A stretch of DNA of 64,000 bases from the NCBI GenBank assembly GCA_963556495.2, contig OY747702.1:46717786-46781785 (forward strand), written 5' to 3'. The DNA comes from Valencia hispanica. Its lineage: Eukaryota; Chordata; Actinopteri; Cyprinodontiformes; Valenciidae. Position numbers and translations under genes: made by a program. Position 1 is the stretch's first letter. Each line of letters opens with the position of its first letter. The notes beneath the pieces were generated by a model, which did no database searches, had not been told where the DNA came from, and worked only from the letters and a program-made list of their open reading frames with translations. Of the stretch, positions 1-12,252 are shown piece by piece.

Positions 1-1079
1 GAAAAATGGGATAAGTTTAAAGAGAATCGCTTAAAAAAGAGAAACACCTGCCTGTCTTACACTTCAGCTGGCTTTCTTTGCTCTCTCCCACAAGAATATT
101 TAATCTCCCACTGAATGAAACTCATCTTAATTAGTGTGGATTTCAATTGGGTTTGATAAATTACCTCTTTTTGAAACAGGCGTCTACTCTCCACACATCA
201 CTGCACAGTAGGAAGCAATGACAGGATTGACTTTTAATCCGTGAAGCGTTCAAAGTAATTTCGAGATGGTAGCTGCAGTTTTTAAATTTATTTCCTTTGA
301 TTATGTATAAACACACCAAAGGCTCTCGTCAGAAAATGAGAATATCAAACACAAGGTACCGTCTCACCATTATTTATTGAGGTTTACTTTTAGCTAGAGC
401 AAAATAATGAATTTATTTGAGATGGGGGAATCTCGTGATAAATCATTACATGCCTTTAAAATATGTTTTAGAATTTGATAAATCTTCGACAGTCTTGGTT
501 ACAGCATAGTTATACCAGGAACTTTCTAAACACATGTACTAGGGCATTGAAAACACTTCTTCGAGAGATCCAGTGAACTGGATTCATCAAGTTATTTAAT
601 TTAAAACTAAATACCATTGGGTGTCTTTTTGCATTTGGCTCCTGAGTCTCAAATACGCTCCTGGGCTCCTGCAGCCCATAAAATATTTAGTCTGTCTATT
701 TTAGTCTGCGAAACGTGGGCATGAAATCATTCACCTGGGAACAAGGTTTTAATCAGTAAAGTTAATCATTATGTCCCCTTTTTGCATATGTAATGAACTT
801 TAACATTCATTAAGATTAACTTAGTATTTTTCATTCATAAAGTCAATAAGTTTCACTCCCCAAGCAAGCAGGATATCCCCCCCGATACAGTTTAAAAACA
901 TGCATGTTTAGTCAATTGACGGCTCTAAAATGGCTCTTTGTTGGCTTGGTTGATTGTGTCTCTATTGGCCTCTTAATGGAGGGAAAGGCTCTTTAGTGTC
1001 GACTAAAAATAAGACTAAGCAGGTGTGACACAGATAGGTAGGTTTTGGCTATGAATAATTATGAATAATTGCTTAGGGC
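1..1079. other. unique AT-rich noncoding DNA
   Basis: No coding exon or clear repeat is visible. The segment has several ATTA/TAAT homeodomain-type cores (for example near 127-160) and an octamer-like TTTGCATATGTAATG at 781-795, which may be regulatory, but no conservation can be tested here. Confidence 0.4.
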
Positions 1080-1402
1080 AATTATTAATAATAATAATAA
1101 TGGCTTGCATTTATATAGTGCTTATTGAGACCCTCAAAACACTTTACTCCATTATTGATTCACTCTTACATTCACACACTGAAGCAAGCAAGCTACGATT
1201 GTGGCCACAGCTGCCCTGGGGCAGAATAACAGAAACGAGGCTACCATATTGTGCCATTTGCCCCTCTAGCCAACACCAGTAGGTGGGTAGGTGAAGTGTC
1301 TTCCCCAAGGACACAACGACATGTAGCAGGCAGAAGCCAGAATTGAACCCACGATTTCTGGGTCGCAGGCCGACAACTCTACCACTGAACTACAGCCGCC
1401 CC
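1080..1402 (-). mobile_element. tRNA-derived SINE (family 1, copy 1)
   Basis: Read on the minus strand, the head starts with a tRNA-like GGGGCGGCTGTAGTTCAGTG, which holds an A box. A near-consensus B box (GGTTCAATTCT) lies at plus positions 1339-1349. The body carries a core ending with the words 'cttggggaagacacttcacc', and the end is an (ATT)n-type tail around 1080. The same body and orientation recur at 12253-12550. This is a family widespread in teleosts. The Pol III boxes are decayed, so this is a fossil copy and not a tRNA gene. Confidence 0.8.
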
Positions 1403-1509
1403 AAATTAATATAAATATTAATATGTTTAAAAACCTTATGTCACAATTACCAAGTTTAAGGCATCCTGGGATCCAAGAGAAATAATAATAGCCGAATAGT
1501 CCCAGTTAA

Positions 1510-1731
1510 TGTGTTCCCACAGTCCAAAAACATGACTGTTAGGTGAATTGGTCTCTCTAAACTACCTTTAGGTATGAGTGTAGGCATGGTTGTTTGTCCT
1601 GTATGTCTTTGTGTTGCCGATGGACTGGCGACATGTCCAGGGCATACCCCGTCTTTCGCTACTAATGGAAATAGGCACCAGCACCCCTGCAACCCTGCAT
1701 AGGATAAGTGGGTACAGATAATGGATGGATG
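1510..1731 (+). mobile_element. SINE family 2, 5'-truncated copy
   Basis: The sequence matches the 3' body of the SINE whose full copy is at 61621-61940: 'cagtccaaaaacatgact', then 'gtgttgccgatggactggc', then 'accctgcataggataag', and a GGATG tail. The tRNA-related head is missing, as expected from 5' truncation at retroposition. Confidence 0.75.
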
Positions 1732-2649
1732 TATAGAATTTCCAAGATACAAGAGTTTATTACAAAAATAATGAAACTTTCAGTCAAAAGGCTTTAATCA
1801 ACAAACCTACTAAGCTAGTAACACACAACTAAACTACTAAGTAGAAGAAGAATGAATAATAAAACTAACTACCAAAAGTAAAACAGTAAAATCGACAAAT
1901 GTCCAAAGACATAGAAACGATAACAAATAAATTGATCGTGATGTCACAGTTCAGAATTTATATGTATGTTTAAAGACCAAGGCTTGTATTGCAGAGTTTT
2001 GGCTGTGAAGCAAAGGTAGTCTTAAACTAATTGTAATTGGTTTAAGACTAACCAGCACCTAATGGTTTGTGTTCAAACAACCAATTCACAATGCAAAACA
2101 GACGTGAAAACAAGAACATTCTTTAGAGGAAATAATGTTTCATTAAATCATTTGCTGAATTAGAAATCAATAACCTTTGGAGAATTGATTCTATTTTATG
2201 GATTGTCACCGCAGTGATTTATCTAATTTTAGTATTTTGTCATACTAAGAAGACATTTTAAAAAACGACTTATACGATTAGTTTTCGGTGTAAACTATCT
2301 ATTTTTAAAGCTTATCTGTATTTTGAATACCGTATGTAGCAATGTTTCTTCTTATGAGCGCTGGCGTTCTGCAAAAACAGGCCACACTGATCAGAAAAAT
2401 CAGATCAAACAAACATGCAGAGCTCATAGCCAGTATGTTTAGCTTATCACCAAAGATAAAAAGGAAAACTTTGGTCGGACGAAATAAGTCATGTTGCATG
2501 ATTTAAATGACTCTGTCTGTCAGTCAGAAACCTTTGAAAACACTGTTTATACCCAACAATTGAAGAAATGAAATGCAGCAAAACACAGTGAAATCAATCA
2601 AACTATGCTAATTTATTTCTGCCAAGACACAACCTTACTTGAACGATTC
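1732..2649. other. noncoding, no feature recognised
   Basis: AT-rich sequence with only short chance reading frames. Nothing in it was recognised. Confidence 0.4.
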
Positions 2650-2652
2650 TTA

Positions 2653-2865
2653 CCCCTGCCTTCCACCAGAAAGCGTAAGTGGTGCGTAGAATAACAGATT
2701 CGTTTTTCTTGCGAGTTCATGTGTATCACTCGCAGAAGCGTTCCACCCAGCTAGTTCCAGGAGATCAGCAGCATTCACTCACAGGAGAACTGCAATTGTG
2801 TAATTTCTCCTTTTTTATGTTGTTCTTCTAAAAAGTATTACTACGTGTCTGGTGGAAAGTATGGG
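2653..2865. mobile_element. Harbinger-type MITE with TTA target duplication
   Basis: A 213-bp element bounded by imperfect terminal inverted repeats. The left end is CCCCTGCCTTCCACCAGAAA and the inverted right end is CCCATACTTTCCACCAGACA. It is flanked on both sides by TTA (2650-2652 and 2866-2868). A 3-bp TTA/TAA target duplication is the hallmark of PIF/Harbinger elements, and the size and lack of an ORF make it a MITE. The superfamily call rests on the duplication and is inferred. Confidence 0.7.
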
Positions 2866-2868
2866 TTA

Positions 2869-3480
2869 GATATCCATTGAAGGGTGACTCCATTGTCTAC
2901 AAAGACTGGCGAGAAAGCAGAGAAACCAGCATTTAGCTGGTCAGTTGGGTGCTATCAGGGAGGCTACAGGGTGCGGGACTAGCTGGCCCCCGTTAGCCAG
3001 AACTCAGGTCCTCCGGTTCGTCCAGCTTGGTTCGGCTGGCTCAGCGATGTTCTCCCTCGGACCAGTCCTTTTCATGGGCAGCCTTTAGTTCAGCTGCATT
3101 GGGTGAGCAGCTCCAGGTTAGCAGCTGGGCAGCAGGGCGGAACAGCGTCAGCAAAGAGAGGCTCTCTTTCTTCTTGAGTGGAATCTGATCAGCGATCTGC
3201 AGGCTGTTGTGTCTGTTGGATCCAATGAGTTTGGATCCAGAAACTCGCTTCCTTCCTCTCCAGTAAAGGAATTTTAAAGTACCGAAATCTCTCCCGATGT
3301 GAGCCCAGTAGACTCATGGGCAAAAAGAGACTTGAGTTCTGGAAAGCAGGTAGTTTCTTTGGGGTTCACAACTCCTCCTCTTCCTGTTGAAACTAAAAGT
3401 GGATTGTGTGACTAGAGCTTCTATCGGCTGGTGGTTTGTGTTTGGTCCAGTAACCATGGCTATATTCCAACAACAGGTAT
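2869..3480. other. CpG-richer unclassified block
   Basis: This block has visibly more G, C and CpG than its flanks (roughly 2930-3440), with repeated 'agctgg', 'ttcggctggctc' and 'gcagctgggcagc' words. No reading frame of note crosses it. It could be the body of an unrecognised retroelement or LTR, or a CpG-rich regulatory patch. I cannot decide between these. Confidence 0.25.
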
Positions 3481-5140
3481 AGAAAATAGATGGATTTTAT
3501 TTTCAGTTTCATTTTTAACAATGAAGTGAGTTGCATTTTTGTTTTATAGAAGATATAACAATTAATTTGTCATCCATTTATGATTTGGAACACTTGGATG
3601 GTCTCCCTGATAAACCTTACACAATGCATAGTTCATCATATAGTTTTATATTAAATTTAATATATGTACTCTCAAAACTGTCTATCAAAAGTCTGTCTGA
3701 AGGCATTTTTTTCCCCTAAAAAGCACAGGAATGAGAGAATTATATTATGCAAATATATTTATTCTCACAATCACATCATCAACACTTCAATTGGAAATTG
3801 GATGATTAAGTTACATCTGGTCGCTAAAAGAAATAATAATTAAACTTTTCATATTAGTAATCACACCCTATAAAATAATCTCTTTTTCTCTTTAAGAAGG
3901 TAAATTCACAGTTAATGGACATCATATAGATTTCCTAAATACCTGACGTAACTTTAAAGACAGTTTAGAATATAAAGAATGTATCAAAGAAAGGCCTTCA
4001 AGGTCTGGCAGGTTCAGGTGCCTGAAAACAGCCTAATATAAATTGATGGGTCACCTTACTCCTTAGTCCTGGGTCTCGTTGTGTCACCTGTTAGTGAACT
4101 ATGCTGTGTCCCAGTGGATCGGACTTTTTTGTTGACTCAGTTGGGCACAGCTTCAGGGTTTAGTGTGTTGGCTGGTGTGTCAGTTATTGTCTCCTTTCTC
4201 TCTCCATTTTTAACCACTGACCATTCTTGTCTTCGTCACACCTGCACTCTGACTAAGCTGCCAAGCATGAGTGTTCATTGTTAGTGTTTGTGCATTTCTT
4301 AACACTACCTCCTCATCCGATGCATTATGAAAAACCAGAAAGAGTATTTAAATATTTTTAATACTGTATTTTTTATTATAAAAAATATATATTTATTGTT
4401 AAGTACCAAATCAGGTAATTAGGTGGATATTTTCGTGCATCGTCCTGATAGATACTTACATTTCCCTTCTCAAAAATGTAAGCAAGACAAACCTGAAATG
4501 AAATTTGAACATCTTTACATAAAGCTCATTAAGATGTTTACTATATCAGGAGTCCCAGTATAAAACCTGAATAAAGTGTGCATTGTTCTGTAATATTTTA
4601 GTTACTTGTGAAGCTGTTTAGCAAGTCTTGGCAAGCATATATTTAAAATTTTATTTAAAGAAATTTGAAAAGATCTGTCCAAAGGTAAGGTTATTTTTGC
4701 ATGGTATCAAAATGTTTTTTTCTATTTTGTAAGCTTGCATTTAAAAGTGCTTTATTTAAATGAACTACTACTGTAAGTGTATGGATATTTGACTAAACAC
4801 CACTTTTCATTAAAAGTAATAATCTGATACTTCAAGCTTAACAAGTTTTGACTGTGTTGTGTTTCTTCTAAATTAGCCTTTTAGTTACCTTGTGTTTTAT
4901 CTCTTTGTTGTTATGCTTGCATTTTGTTTGATTTGGTTGGACCTTATGGTTGCTTTTCGGTAACTGCTGCCTATTTGGCACTCCACAGATATGCTAAAGA
5001 TAAGTTGATGTTTAATATTGTAATTTGTTGTACCATTGTATGACTTAATATGCTGAACAACATATATCAAAATGTTCTATGAAAACTTGTGAATAAATTT
5101 TAAAAAAGGAAAAAAAACATGACCTCCTTGAAGAGTAAAT
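3481..5140. other. noncoding AT-rich DNA
   Basis: No exon or repeat was recognised. The stretch 4860-5105 ends in AATAAA followed by an A-rich run, like the 3' end of a retroposed transcript or LINE tail, but I cannot identify a parent gene. Confidence 0.3.
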
Positions 5141-7479
5141 ACCAGTGGTGTCGTCAGCCGATTTTCCAGGGGCTTCAGCCCTGAATGTTTTCAGTCTAGC
5201 CCCGGATGTTTTAAGCCTGTTGTTTCACTCACCAGCAACAGGCTCACCGCTCCCTAAATCACTCACAAAGGGCCGGCTGTGCTCTACTCTGATCATCGTT
5301 GCCGCTGACTTGACTCGGTGTCAGATTACAGTCAGTTATGGCAAGCCATCAGTATCAAAAATAAGGCGTGTATTAAAACTTTATTTCTCAAAGTGGTTAA
5401 AGATTATTGATTTATATTAATCTGAAAGCTTTTTACCATCAGTTTCTGGTAGTGAAAGAATCTGCCCCCAGTATTAAATGCTCAGTATTAAAATCCGATT
5501 TTTCCACATTCACTTTTGTAGCTTTTTGCCACAAAACTCTGAAATACATTACATGAGATTTTGCAATAGTTTGTTTTAAATTGGATATATTTATTAAATT
5601 TAAACTGTTAAAGTGGTACATCTTCATGTCAACTGTGTTCATAAAATACCCCAGCCAGGTAGTCCACCATTTCAGCTTTCCAATACATCACTAAAATACC
5701 TTTAGCTTGAAGTTAAAAATGTGAATCAAATATGCAACAGGACTAAAGCATAGTAAAGCAAAGGTTTTGAAACAATAATTGAACCTTTTTAATTTTCTGT
5801 ACCAAACAAAGGCTTTTCACCAAAGTGGTTACAAATGTAACCAGAACTGGTTAAACATCATGTTCTTAACTAGCTCTATAGAGGCAATGGCTTGGCTTTC
5901 CATAACCTAAATGCAAGCTCATTGCCACATACTTTTATAACTTTTACACATCTTATTCAGTTAGATCTTCTCACAAAAGAAAAAAAAAATCTAGGGAGAA
6001 TAAAAGTATCTGACAACAGTTTAACAACACAAATCACAATGGAAACAAGAATTAATTTAAGAAAGATTTAAAAAAAGATTTCTTAAATTTCATTATCTTT
6101 CAACACTGTAAGACTTCTAATGCTGAAAGTGGGATGATCTGCCCCTAAAATGATCTCCACGAACAACTGGTGTCTGTATCCACTAATGCAGTTTGCAGAC
6201 AGACACTATGCATTAATTTATAGGAAGATCTGCTTATATTTATTCATATTTATGGAATAACAGTCAGAGCAAATCTCTTGGCGGACCAGATCAGCAGATT
6301 GTAAGCATAAATTTGTGTTAGCAGAAAGCTGGCTTTAATTTGGTGCAAAGAAAGAAAAGTGGGAAGAAAAGCAGCCTTCTTACATGATTGATCCTGTTAA
6401 CCTGACTTTTTATTAACTTAGCTATTTTTTTTGTTATAAATTAGATCTAAAACAAAACTAATTCCATAACATTAAAGATAGCACTTACATAATTTTGATT
6501 AGTTGTTGCTGTCCAAGTTTAGGTAAACAGATGCAGTTGTTTAATTGTAGGGGCAGACCCCACCCGGTCCAGGCCGAGCAGAGATGACCCTAGCGGAAAA
6601 TGGGCATTTAGGGCCTTCACTACACCTGCACTTTAAGGGAGACTTCCTCCAAATGTGCGTCTTCTTTGACTCTTAATCATGAACATGCTAACTACATACA
6701 GGATATGGGATAAAACTACAAAACGTTTTGATGCAGCAAACTTTTCAGGATTAGAGGCATATTTAAGTTATACAAATACATTTATTTGATATGTTTCATT
6801 GTGTTTATTTTACAGTTTTTATTTTCATCATAGAAATCTATGAAGTTATTTTTTTCCATTAAAATTTCAGCAATTCTCTAAAAGCATTGAATTAAAATTT
6901 TTACTTAGCTTATGCTAGAATAAACATACAGTAGAAACATTGAATAACACTTATTTCCTGCAATAACGATGTCAGTATCAACTGAGCTCTTCTTTTACTG
7001 CCAAACTCTGCTCGGGGAGCCAGAAAAGCAATACGCCATGTAAATATAATTAAGTGTGTAAATGGCATATTTACTCCAGGGGGGAGTTAATTTATTATTT
7101 AGGAGATAATGAAGCACACAGGGTAACATAATATCTGGTTGGTAAGAAAGGCACTGTAGGCATGACGGTGGGTGGTCATGATGAAGCAGGAAGATAGCAG
7201 AGGGAGGGCAAGTTAAAGTCTGTCCTTGCTCCTGGGGTTATCTTGGTTGCTCTAAATCTCAGATCACTGCGATACAGCTGCAGATGAAAGAAGTCAAGTC
7301 TGAAAACAGTTTCATGAGGGTTCAGGGGGGAGTAGAAGAAGTCTGACAGCTGCCTGAAAGGATTATGAGTTGTTGACAGTTTGGAAATCATTAAAGTGTG
7401 TGTTTTACTTGCAGCATGTATGTGTCTACTTCTTAAGAGTTAGTTTTTATCATTACTTATGTAAAAAATTTATTTTGCG
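5141..7479. other. noncoding DNA with possible conserved patch
   Basis: 5141-5320 ('ggggcttcagccc', 'tcactcaccagcaac') looks like a fish interspersed repeat I cannot name. 6055-6092 holds an 11-bp AT-rich inverted repeat. 6990-7150 is a non-repetitive patch with AT-rich homeodomain-like motifs (AATATAATTAAG, GTTAATTTATTATTTAG), a plausible but untested conserved noncoding element. Confidence 0.3.
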
Positions 7480-7810
7480 CCAAGCCCTCAGAGCTCCTAC
7501 AGTCTCCCCAGCAGTGTATGTGATGGCTGCAGCAGCGAGTGGAAGCTCGGCTCGCTCAGAGGCCAGGAAGGGATGAGAGATAGGGTGTGTGTCTTGGTGT
7601 GTGTGTTTCCTCCCGTCTCTTGTAACTGGTGGTTGTTGAGGGGGATCTGGGACAGTGAAGCACAACGGCAAAGAGGCATTGGTCCAACCTCTCCTAACAT
7701 CCGTCAGGCACAAAGCCAAGAGGCTGCTACTGAAAAAAGCCAGGACTCTCTCACATAAACAGACGCGCACACACACAACACTACGCTCATACACACAGAC
7801 TCAGAAAGTA
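7480..7810 (+). promoter_or_regulatory. GC-richer segment, possible 5' exon or promoter
   Basis: Base composition rises sharply against the AT-rich flanks. The segment contains a CAG/CTG-rich stretch (gatggctgcagcagcgagtg), a GT/AC-rich zone and several CpGs. It lies upstream of, and in the same orientation as, the drp2 exon at 24.8 kb. That exon has a splice acceptor and therefore needs an upstream exon. A donor-like 'gaggccag|gaaggg' is poor, so exon boundaries cannot be set. A simple-repeat-rich chance segment is the alternative. Confidence 0.2.
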
Positions 7811-8284
7811 CACTGTATGGTATTTACAAGTCATTTAGCAGCAGGCCTCCTAGTCACTGATACCGCGCTGCTGCTGGCTTGGCATTTATTTTTAAAAGTC
7901 GAATCATTGCCGCACACTTAGTACAGCATCGCCGCAGAGTTAGCAGTTTCCGTATCAGTGTTTTACCACTTCTTTTTGCCAAAGCAGAGTGGTTTTTTTT
8001 ATGACACTTCTTCTAAGTGTTGTTTCTGTGGGTGTAAAAGCTCCACGAATTTTTGCTGGCATTAGCCGTCAAACAGAAGGAGTACAGAATTACAGTACAG
8101 AATTAGTTCCATTTAATTACAATCGCCCAATCTGTCAAAGCAAAGGTGGATTTTATTATAAACATCTAATTTTAAAGAAAGCATGTGACTTAGAAGATAG
8201 AAGTGTCATGGACAGCATACAAAAACTTTTTGTAAAATCCTTCTCATACATCTTAGATTAATATATAAAGATTAAAGGGGAGTA
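7811..8284. other. noncoding, nothing recognised
   Basis: No supported feature. Short open frames on the + strand show no domain-like features. Confidence 0.4.
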
Positions 8285-8338
8285 TAATAATAACATTAAT
8301 AATAATAATAATTTATTGTTATAATAATAATAATAATA

Positions 8339-8367
<29 letters not shown>
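8285..8367. repeat. (AAT)n / (TTA)n microsatellite
   Basis: AAT units switch to TTA units within about 80 bp, so the array can fold on itself. More ATT-type sequence appears just after 9315, which shows that the hAT element at 8368-9315 inserted inside this microsatellite. Confidence 0.9.
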
Positions 8368-8369
<2 letters not shown>

Positions 8370-9315
8370 GTGCTGTCATGAGATTTAAAAACTTTGAGAT
8401 TAATTAATTATGATCTGTAATTAATTAATCTAATTTATCTCTTTTTTTAATCTCACCTAATAATTGCTAAGAAAAGCCCTCATCTTGAGGTGTTTTCTTT
8501 TAAATTCATTACATTATTGTGGTAGAACAATAGTTTGATACATGCAATTAAAAAAACTGGCTTTATGAAGTCATTTATTGTATTTAACACACTTGAACAG
8601 ATGCAGTCCCAGCCATTTACATTCTGCTGTTTTTGTGACTAGTCCCAAGTGGCGCCTGCAACCTTCTGCTTTGAGCATGCGGGATTAATTAGCGTTCAGG
8701 ACGCAGTTGGGTAAATATCTTCTCTGAGTCCAGCTGTATTACTGGTTAAAACAACACGTAATACGCGCATCATTTTTGATACCTATGGCTTGCCATACCA
8801 GTGGACCTGGGCGGCCGGATGGAGATGCAGTGTGGGGTGCAGGCTGGTTGCCTGGTGTGAGCTCTGAGATGGGAGAGTGCCCCGCTGCTCGGTTAGAAGA
8901 GTAACAACGTTACATGCTTCACCCAAAAGTTTCCAACAACCCCATAAAAAGTTGCTAGATTTGCCGCTAGTTTTTTTTTTTTTTTTTTTTTGAGAAAGAA
9001 TCGCTAGATGGGTCTAAAAACTCGGCAAATATAGCAAAGTTGGCAACACTGTCGACAACTCACCGTTCCTCCTCACCATGATGGAAGCCAGTCATCTTCT
9101 AATAAGTTTACAGTCAACCGATGTCCACTTCAGGGTGTGGTTAACCCCGAACAACTCAAGGACAAGAAGCCCAGTGCATAAAACGGGTTTTATTTAAAGG
9201 GAACTCGCATGCAGAAACTGTCAAATTAAAGATTAAAAATGAGATTAACGCGATTAAAAAACATAGCGCGCTAAATATGGCTGTAATTAATTGATGCAAT
9301 AATTTGACACCCCTA
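8368..9315. mobile_element. non-autonomous hAT element (copy 1)
   Basis: A 948-bp element with hAT-like ends: TAGTGCTGTCA at the left and the inverted right end TAGGGGTGTCAA. It is flanked by an 8-bp target duplication, ATTATTAT at left and ATTATCAT at right (7 of 8 match). The subterminal parts are rich in TTAATTAATTA and the internal part includes a 20-odd T run. There is no transposase frame. A second copy in opposite orientation lies at 47343-48358. Eight-bp duplications and TAGGG-type ends are standard for the hAT superfamily. Confidence 0.8.
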
Positions 9316-9479
9316 ATTATCATTATTATTTGTTATCATTATATGTCACTTGTAAATAAGTGACTTTTAAAACACCCAAGCATGCTGTATAAACAAAATG
9401 GACAATACATAAAATAAAAATTACACACAGAATAAAATGCGATTACTATGCGATTAGTATTAGAGTATGGTGTCTTAAA

Positions 9480-9868
9480 AAGGTTTTTTTTTTTTCAGGC
9501 AGAATCTAAACAAAGGTGTCAATATGTCTAATTTCCAGTGGGAGAGTTGTGGCTTTAGTTGCTTTCAACCTCAAATCTCCAGACTGCCTATGTTTTTTTA
9601 GAAAAAAAAAAAGAGTTAAACTTAAGCTATAAGTACCGAGGGTTTTGTTACTGTCTCCGTTTCATAAAAAACTGGATCTTCAACTAAAAAGCATTACAAA
9701 TAACAACATCTCTGTGATGTCAATGTAAAAGCATTGCTCTTTGTTTCTTAAAGCCGCAACCCTGGTTGCTCTAATGTCAGCCACAGTGGATGCTGCAGTC
9801 ACAGTAAAGAAAACCAAAGCAACTGAAGCAGCCAAGATGCAAACTGAATCTTTCTTCACCATGACAAG
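9480..9868. repeat. direct repeat unit, copy 1
   Basis: This shares several blocks in the same order with 11295-11575: 'ttgctttcaacctcaaa', 'aagctata', and a block around 9780-9835 with 'ccaaagcaactgaa' and 'caagatgc'. The pair brackets the Tc1 relic at 9880-11078. The family is not recognised. Confidence 0.5.
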
Positions 9869-9879
9869 TATATGCTGAG

Positions 9880-11078
9880 CCTTGCATAAGTATTCATAAC
9901 TTTGTCACATTAAAAACACAAACTTCACTATAATTTGTTGGGATTTTATGCAACATTGTGGGGAGGATGAGGGTTTCTGGTTTAAACTTTTTGTTTTTAC
10001 AAACAAAATTCTGAAAAGTATAGAGAGTGTTTGAATCTACCCTCTTATTCTCAGTTATCTTCTAATAAAATCCATTGAAATCAATGGTCTTCAGAAGTCA
10101 TCTAAATAGTAAATGGAGTCTGTCCACCTGTGTGTAATTCACCCTCAGCATAAATACAGCTGTCCTGCAAAGACTAAGAGGTATGAGGAGGTCTGCACTG
10201 GAGTTCCTGTGAAGTATGAAATTTCCTGGTCAGAAAGAACTTTGTTGTTGTTCTTGAAAACTCAGTTAAAAAAACAAAAATCTCTGTTCTTGCAGAGCAT
10301 GTATTGCCTTCAAGTTGTGTCCTCTACAAATCTGGCCTTCGTAGAAGAGTGGAGAAAAGGGTTCTAGTCAGATGACCACACAGAACACAATCTGTGGCAG
10401 TAAACTAACACAGCACATCACCCTGAACGTGCTATCTACATGATAGAACATGGTGGTGGTTTTGTCATACTGTGGGAATCCTTTTCTTCAGGGGGGACAG
10501 AGAAACTGGTCAGATGGATAGAGCTAAGTCCAGCACAATCATTGAAGAAAATCTGTTAGAAGCTGGAAAAGACTCGAGATTGGAGGACCACAGTACCACT
10601 AAAATTACAGTCAGACCTGCACTGAAGTAGTTTATAGTATGTTCTTGTATTAGAATGGCTCAGTCAGAGTTTAGACCTAACTCAATTTGAGATCTGAGAC
10701 AAAATTATTATTCACAAATGCTCTCCATCAAGTCATATTTAGCTTGAGGTATTTGTAAGAATTGAGAAAAAAAATCAGCCTGTAGTTGTGTGAAGCTGCT
10801 AGAGACATGCCCCTTGAAAAACCTGTAGTTGTATTTGCAACTTCAGGCTCTTCTACAAAGTGTCCAGACAATGAGGCTAAACCCTTATTTGCCAAAACTT
10901 GTTTGCAGAATATGTAAAAGTCAAATATAATTTTCCTTCCACGTCAGAAATGTGCCCTAGTTGGTGTTGGTATAGCATATACAATCTCAATAAACTACAT
11001 TGAAGTTTGTGATTGTAATGTGACAAAATTTGAAAAGGTTTGAGGACCACAAATGTTTTTATTTGGCTTTGACCATGG
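9880..11078 (+). mobile_element. Tc1-like transposon relic (family A)
   Basis: The sequence begins with a degraded terminal repeat (CTTGCATAAGTATTCATAAC), then 'ttgttgggattttatgca'. The body follows the Tc1 transposase gene order: 'cacatcaccctgaacgtgc', then 'acatggtggtggttttgtc', 'aatggctcagtcagagttt', and a 3' end with 'ttgtgattgtaatgtgaca'. It is shorter than a typical 1.6-kb copy and full of stops, so it is an inactive, internally deleted relic. The same family gives the pieces at 14480-16847, 27838-28110, 29920-30655 and 40070-40461. Confidence 0.85.
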
Positions 11079-11294
11079 AAGAATATGTCGTCCAAAGCTA
11101 TAAAACCTGTGGATAACTCTGTCTCCCTCTGTAAAATGCTTCCTCTCTTAATTTAAACATCATCTAAATCAATGCTTTTCAAGCTTGCCAATATCATTTG
11201 TAGTATCGAAGGATAAATTCCTTATATATCTTTCATAAAACCCAGCACTACATGTTTATCAGTATGGTAAAATGAGAGAGCTGAAGTCTTGCTC

Positions 11295-11575
11295 TTGCTG
11301 ATATTGGTTGCTTTCAACCTCAAAATCAATTTGCTGTAAGCTATAGGAATCTGTTCCCTTTGTTGTTTTTCTTTTACAAAATACTGTACACCTGACTTTT
11401 AAATTTCTTCTTTAAAACTAAATTGTATCAGCAATAAGAACAAAATACACAAAAAACCAACATTGCTCGTCATCTCATTGAGCAGCCAAACTTATAGCCT
11501 TTCTGCAGGCACAGTAGATGCCGCTACCACAGTATAGACATCCAAAGCAACTGAATGAGTCAAGATGCCGAAATA
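11295..11575. repeat. direct repeat unit, copy 2
   Basis: Homologous in several blocks and in the same orientation to 9480-9868, from 'ttgctttcaacctcaaa' through 'ccaaagcaactgaatgagtc'. The copies have diverged substantially, so the duplication or dispersal is old. Confidence 0.5.
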
Positions 11576-11579
11576 GTTT

Positions 11580-12252
11580 CAGTGAAATATGAAAAGACCT
11601 TCACTCTGTGTGGGAAAAGCATCTACAATGTTACAAGAATGTGCTTGGGTGTCTGGAAAGTCTGGTCTCATTTCATGTAAAGGGACAATTGATTTATTGT
11701 TTGGTGCATCCCTTCTACTTTCTTCTCTAGACAGATACAACTTTAATTGCTTATTCCGATTCTGTGTTTGTTTCAAAACAGGAACCCAGCCAACTCCCTC
11801 AGGTCCTGTCGGATGCAATTTTTTAAATGTTTACTAAAGGCAAAAGATGTGATTCATCTAGTGTAGTTAGTTTATTTAGGTTTTTCCTTCACTTCTCAAC
11901 TTAGGTACAAGAACTGATCAGAAAATAAATAGAAGTCCAAATATTCAGAAAAGCAGAAGAAAACTATTGATTAAGGCCACTTTGAAAGTTTGTGAGATAA
12001 CTTAGATCAGTGGACGGCTAATATTTAAGTATTCATTGTGGTTTAAAATTTATTATAGGGGATCCAGTTGCATACTCTAGTTGTCCATATTTTTGCATTC
12101 AGCCTCAAAGATGGGGTACACCTTGGACAGGTTGCCAGTGCTTAAAGGGGTATAGACTTTATTATTTGCTTACGTCAGAATGTTACAATGTTTGGCTGAG
12201 CTACATCATTTTCTATGGAATAATTAACTTTGTCATTCTTAATTTGTCAAAG
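11580..12252. other. noncoding with small SINE scrap
   Basis: Mostly unrecognised sequence. About 12097-12150 ('ggggtacaccttggacagg') resembles a short scrap of SINE family 2. Confidence 0.35.
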
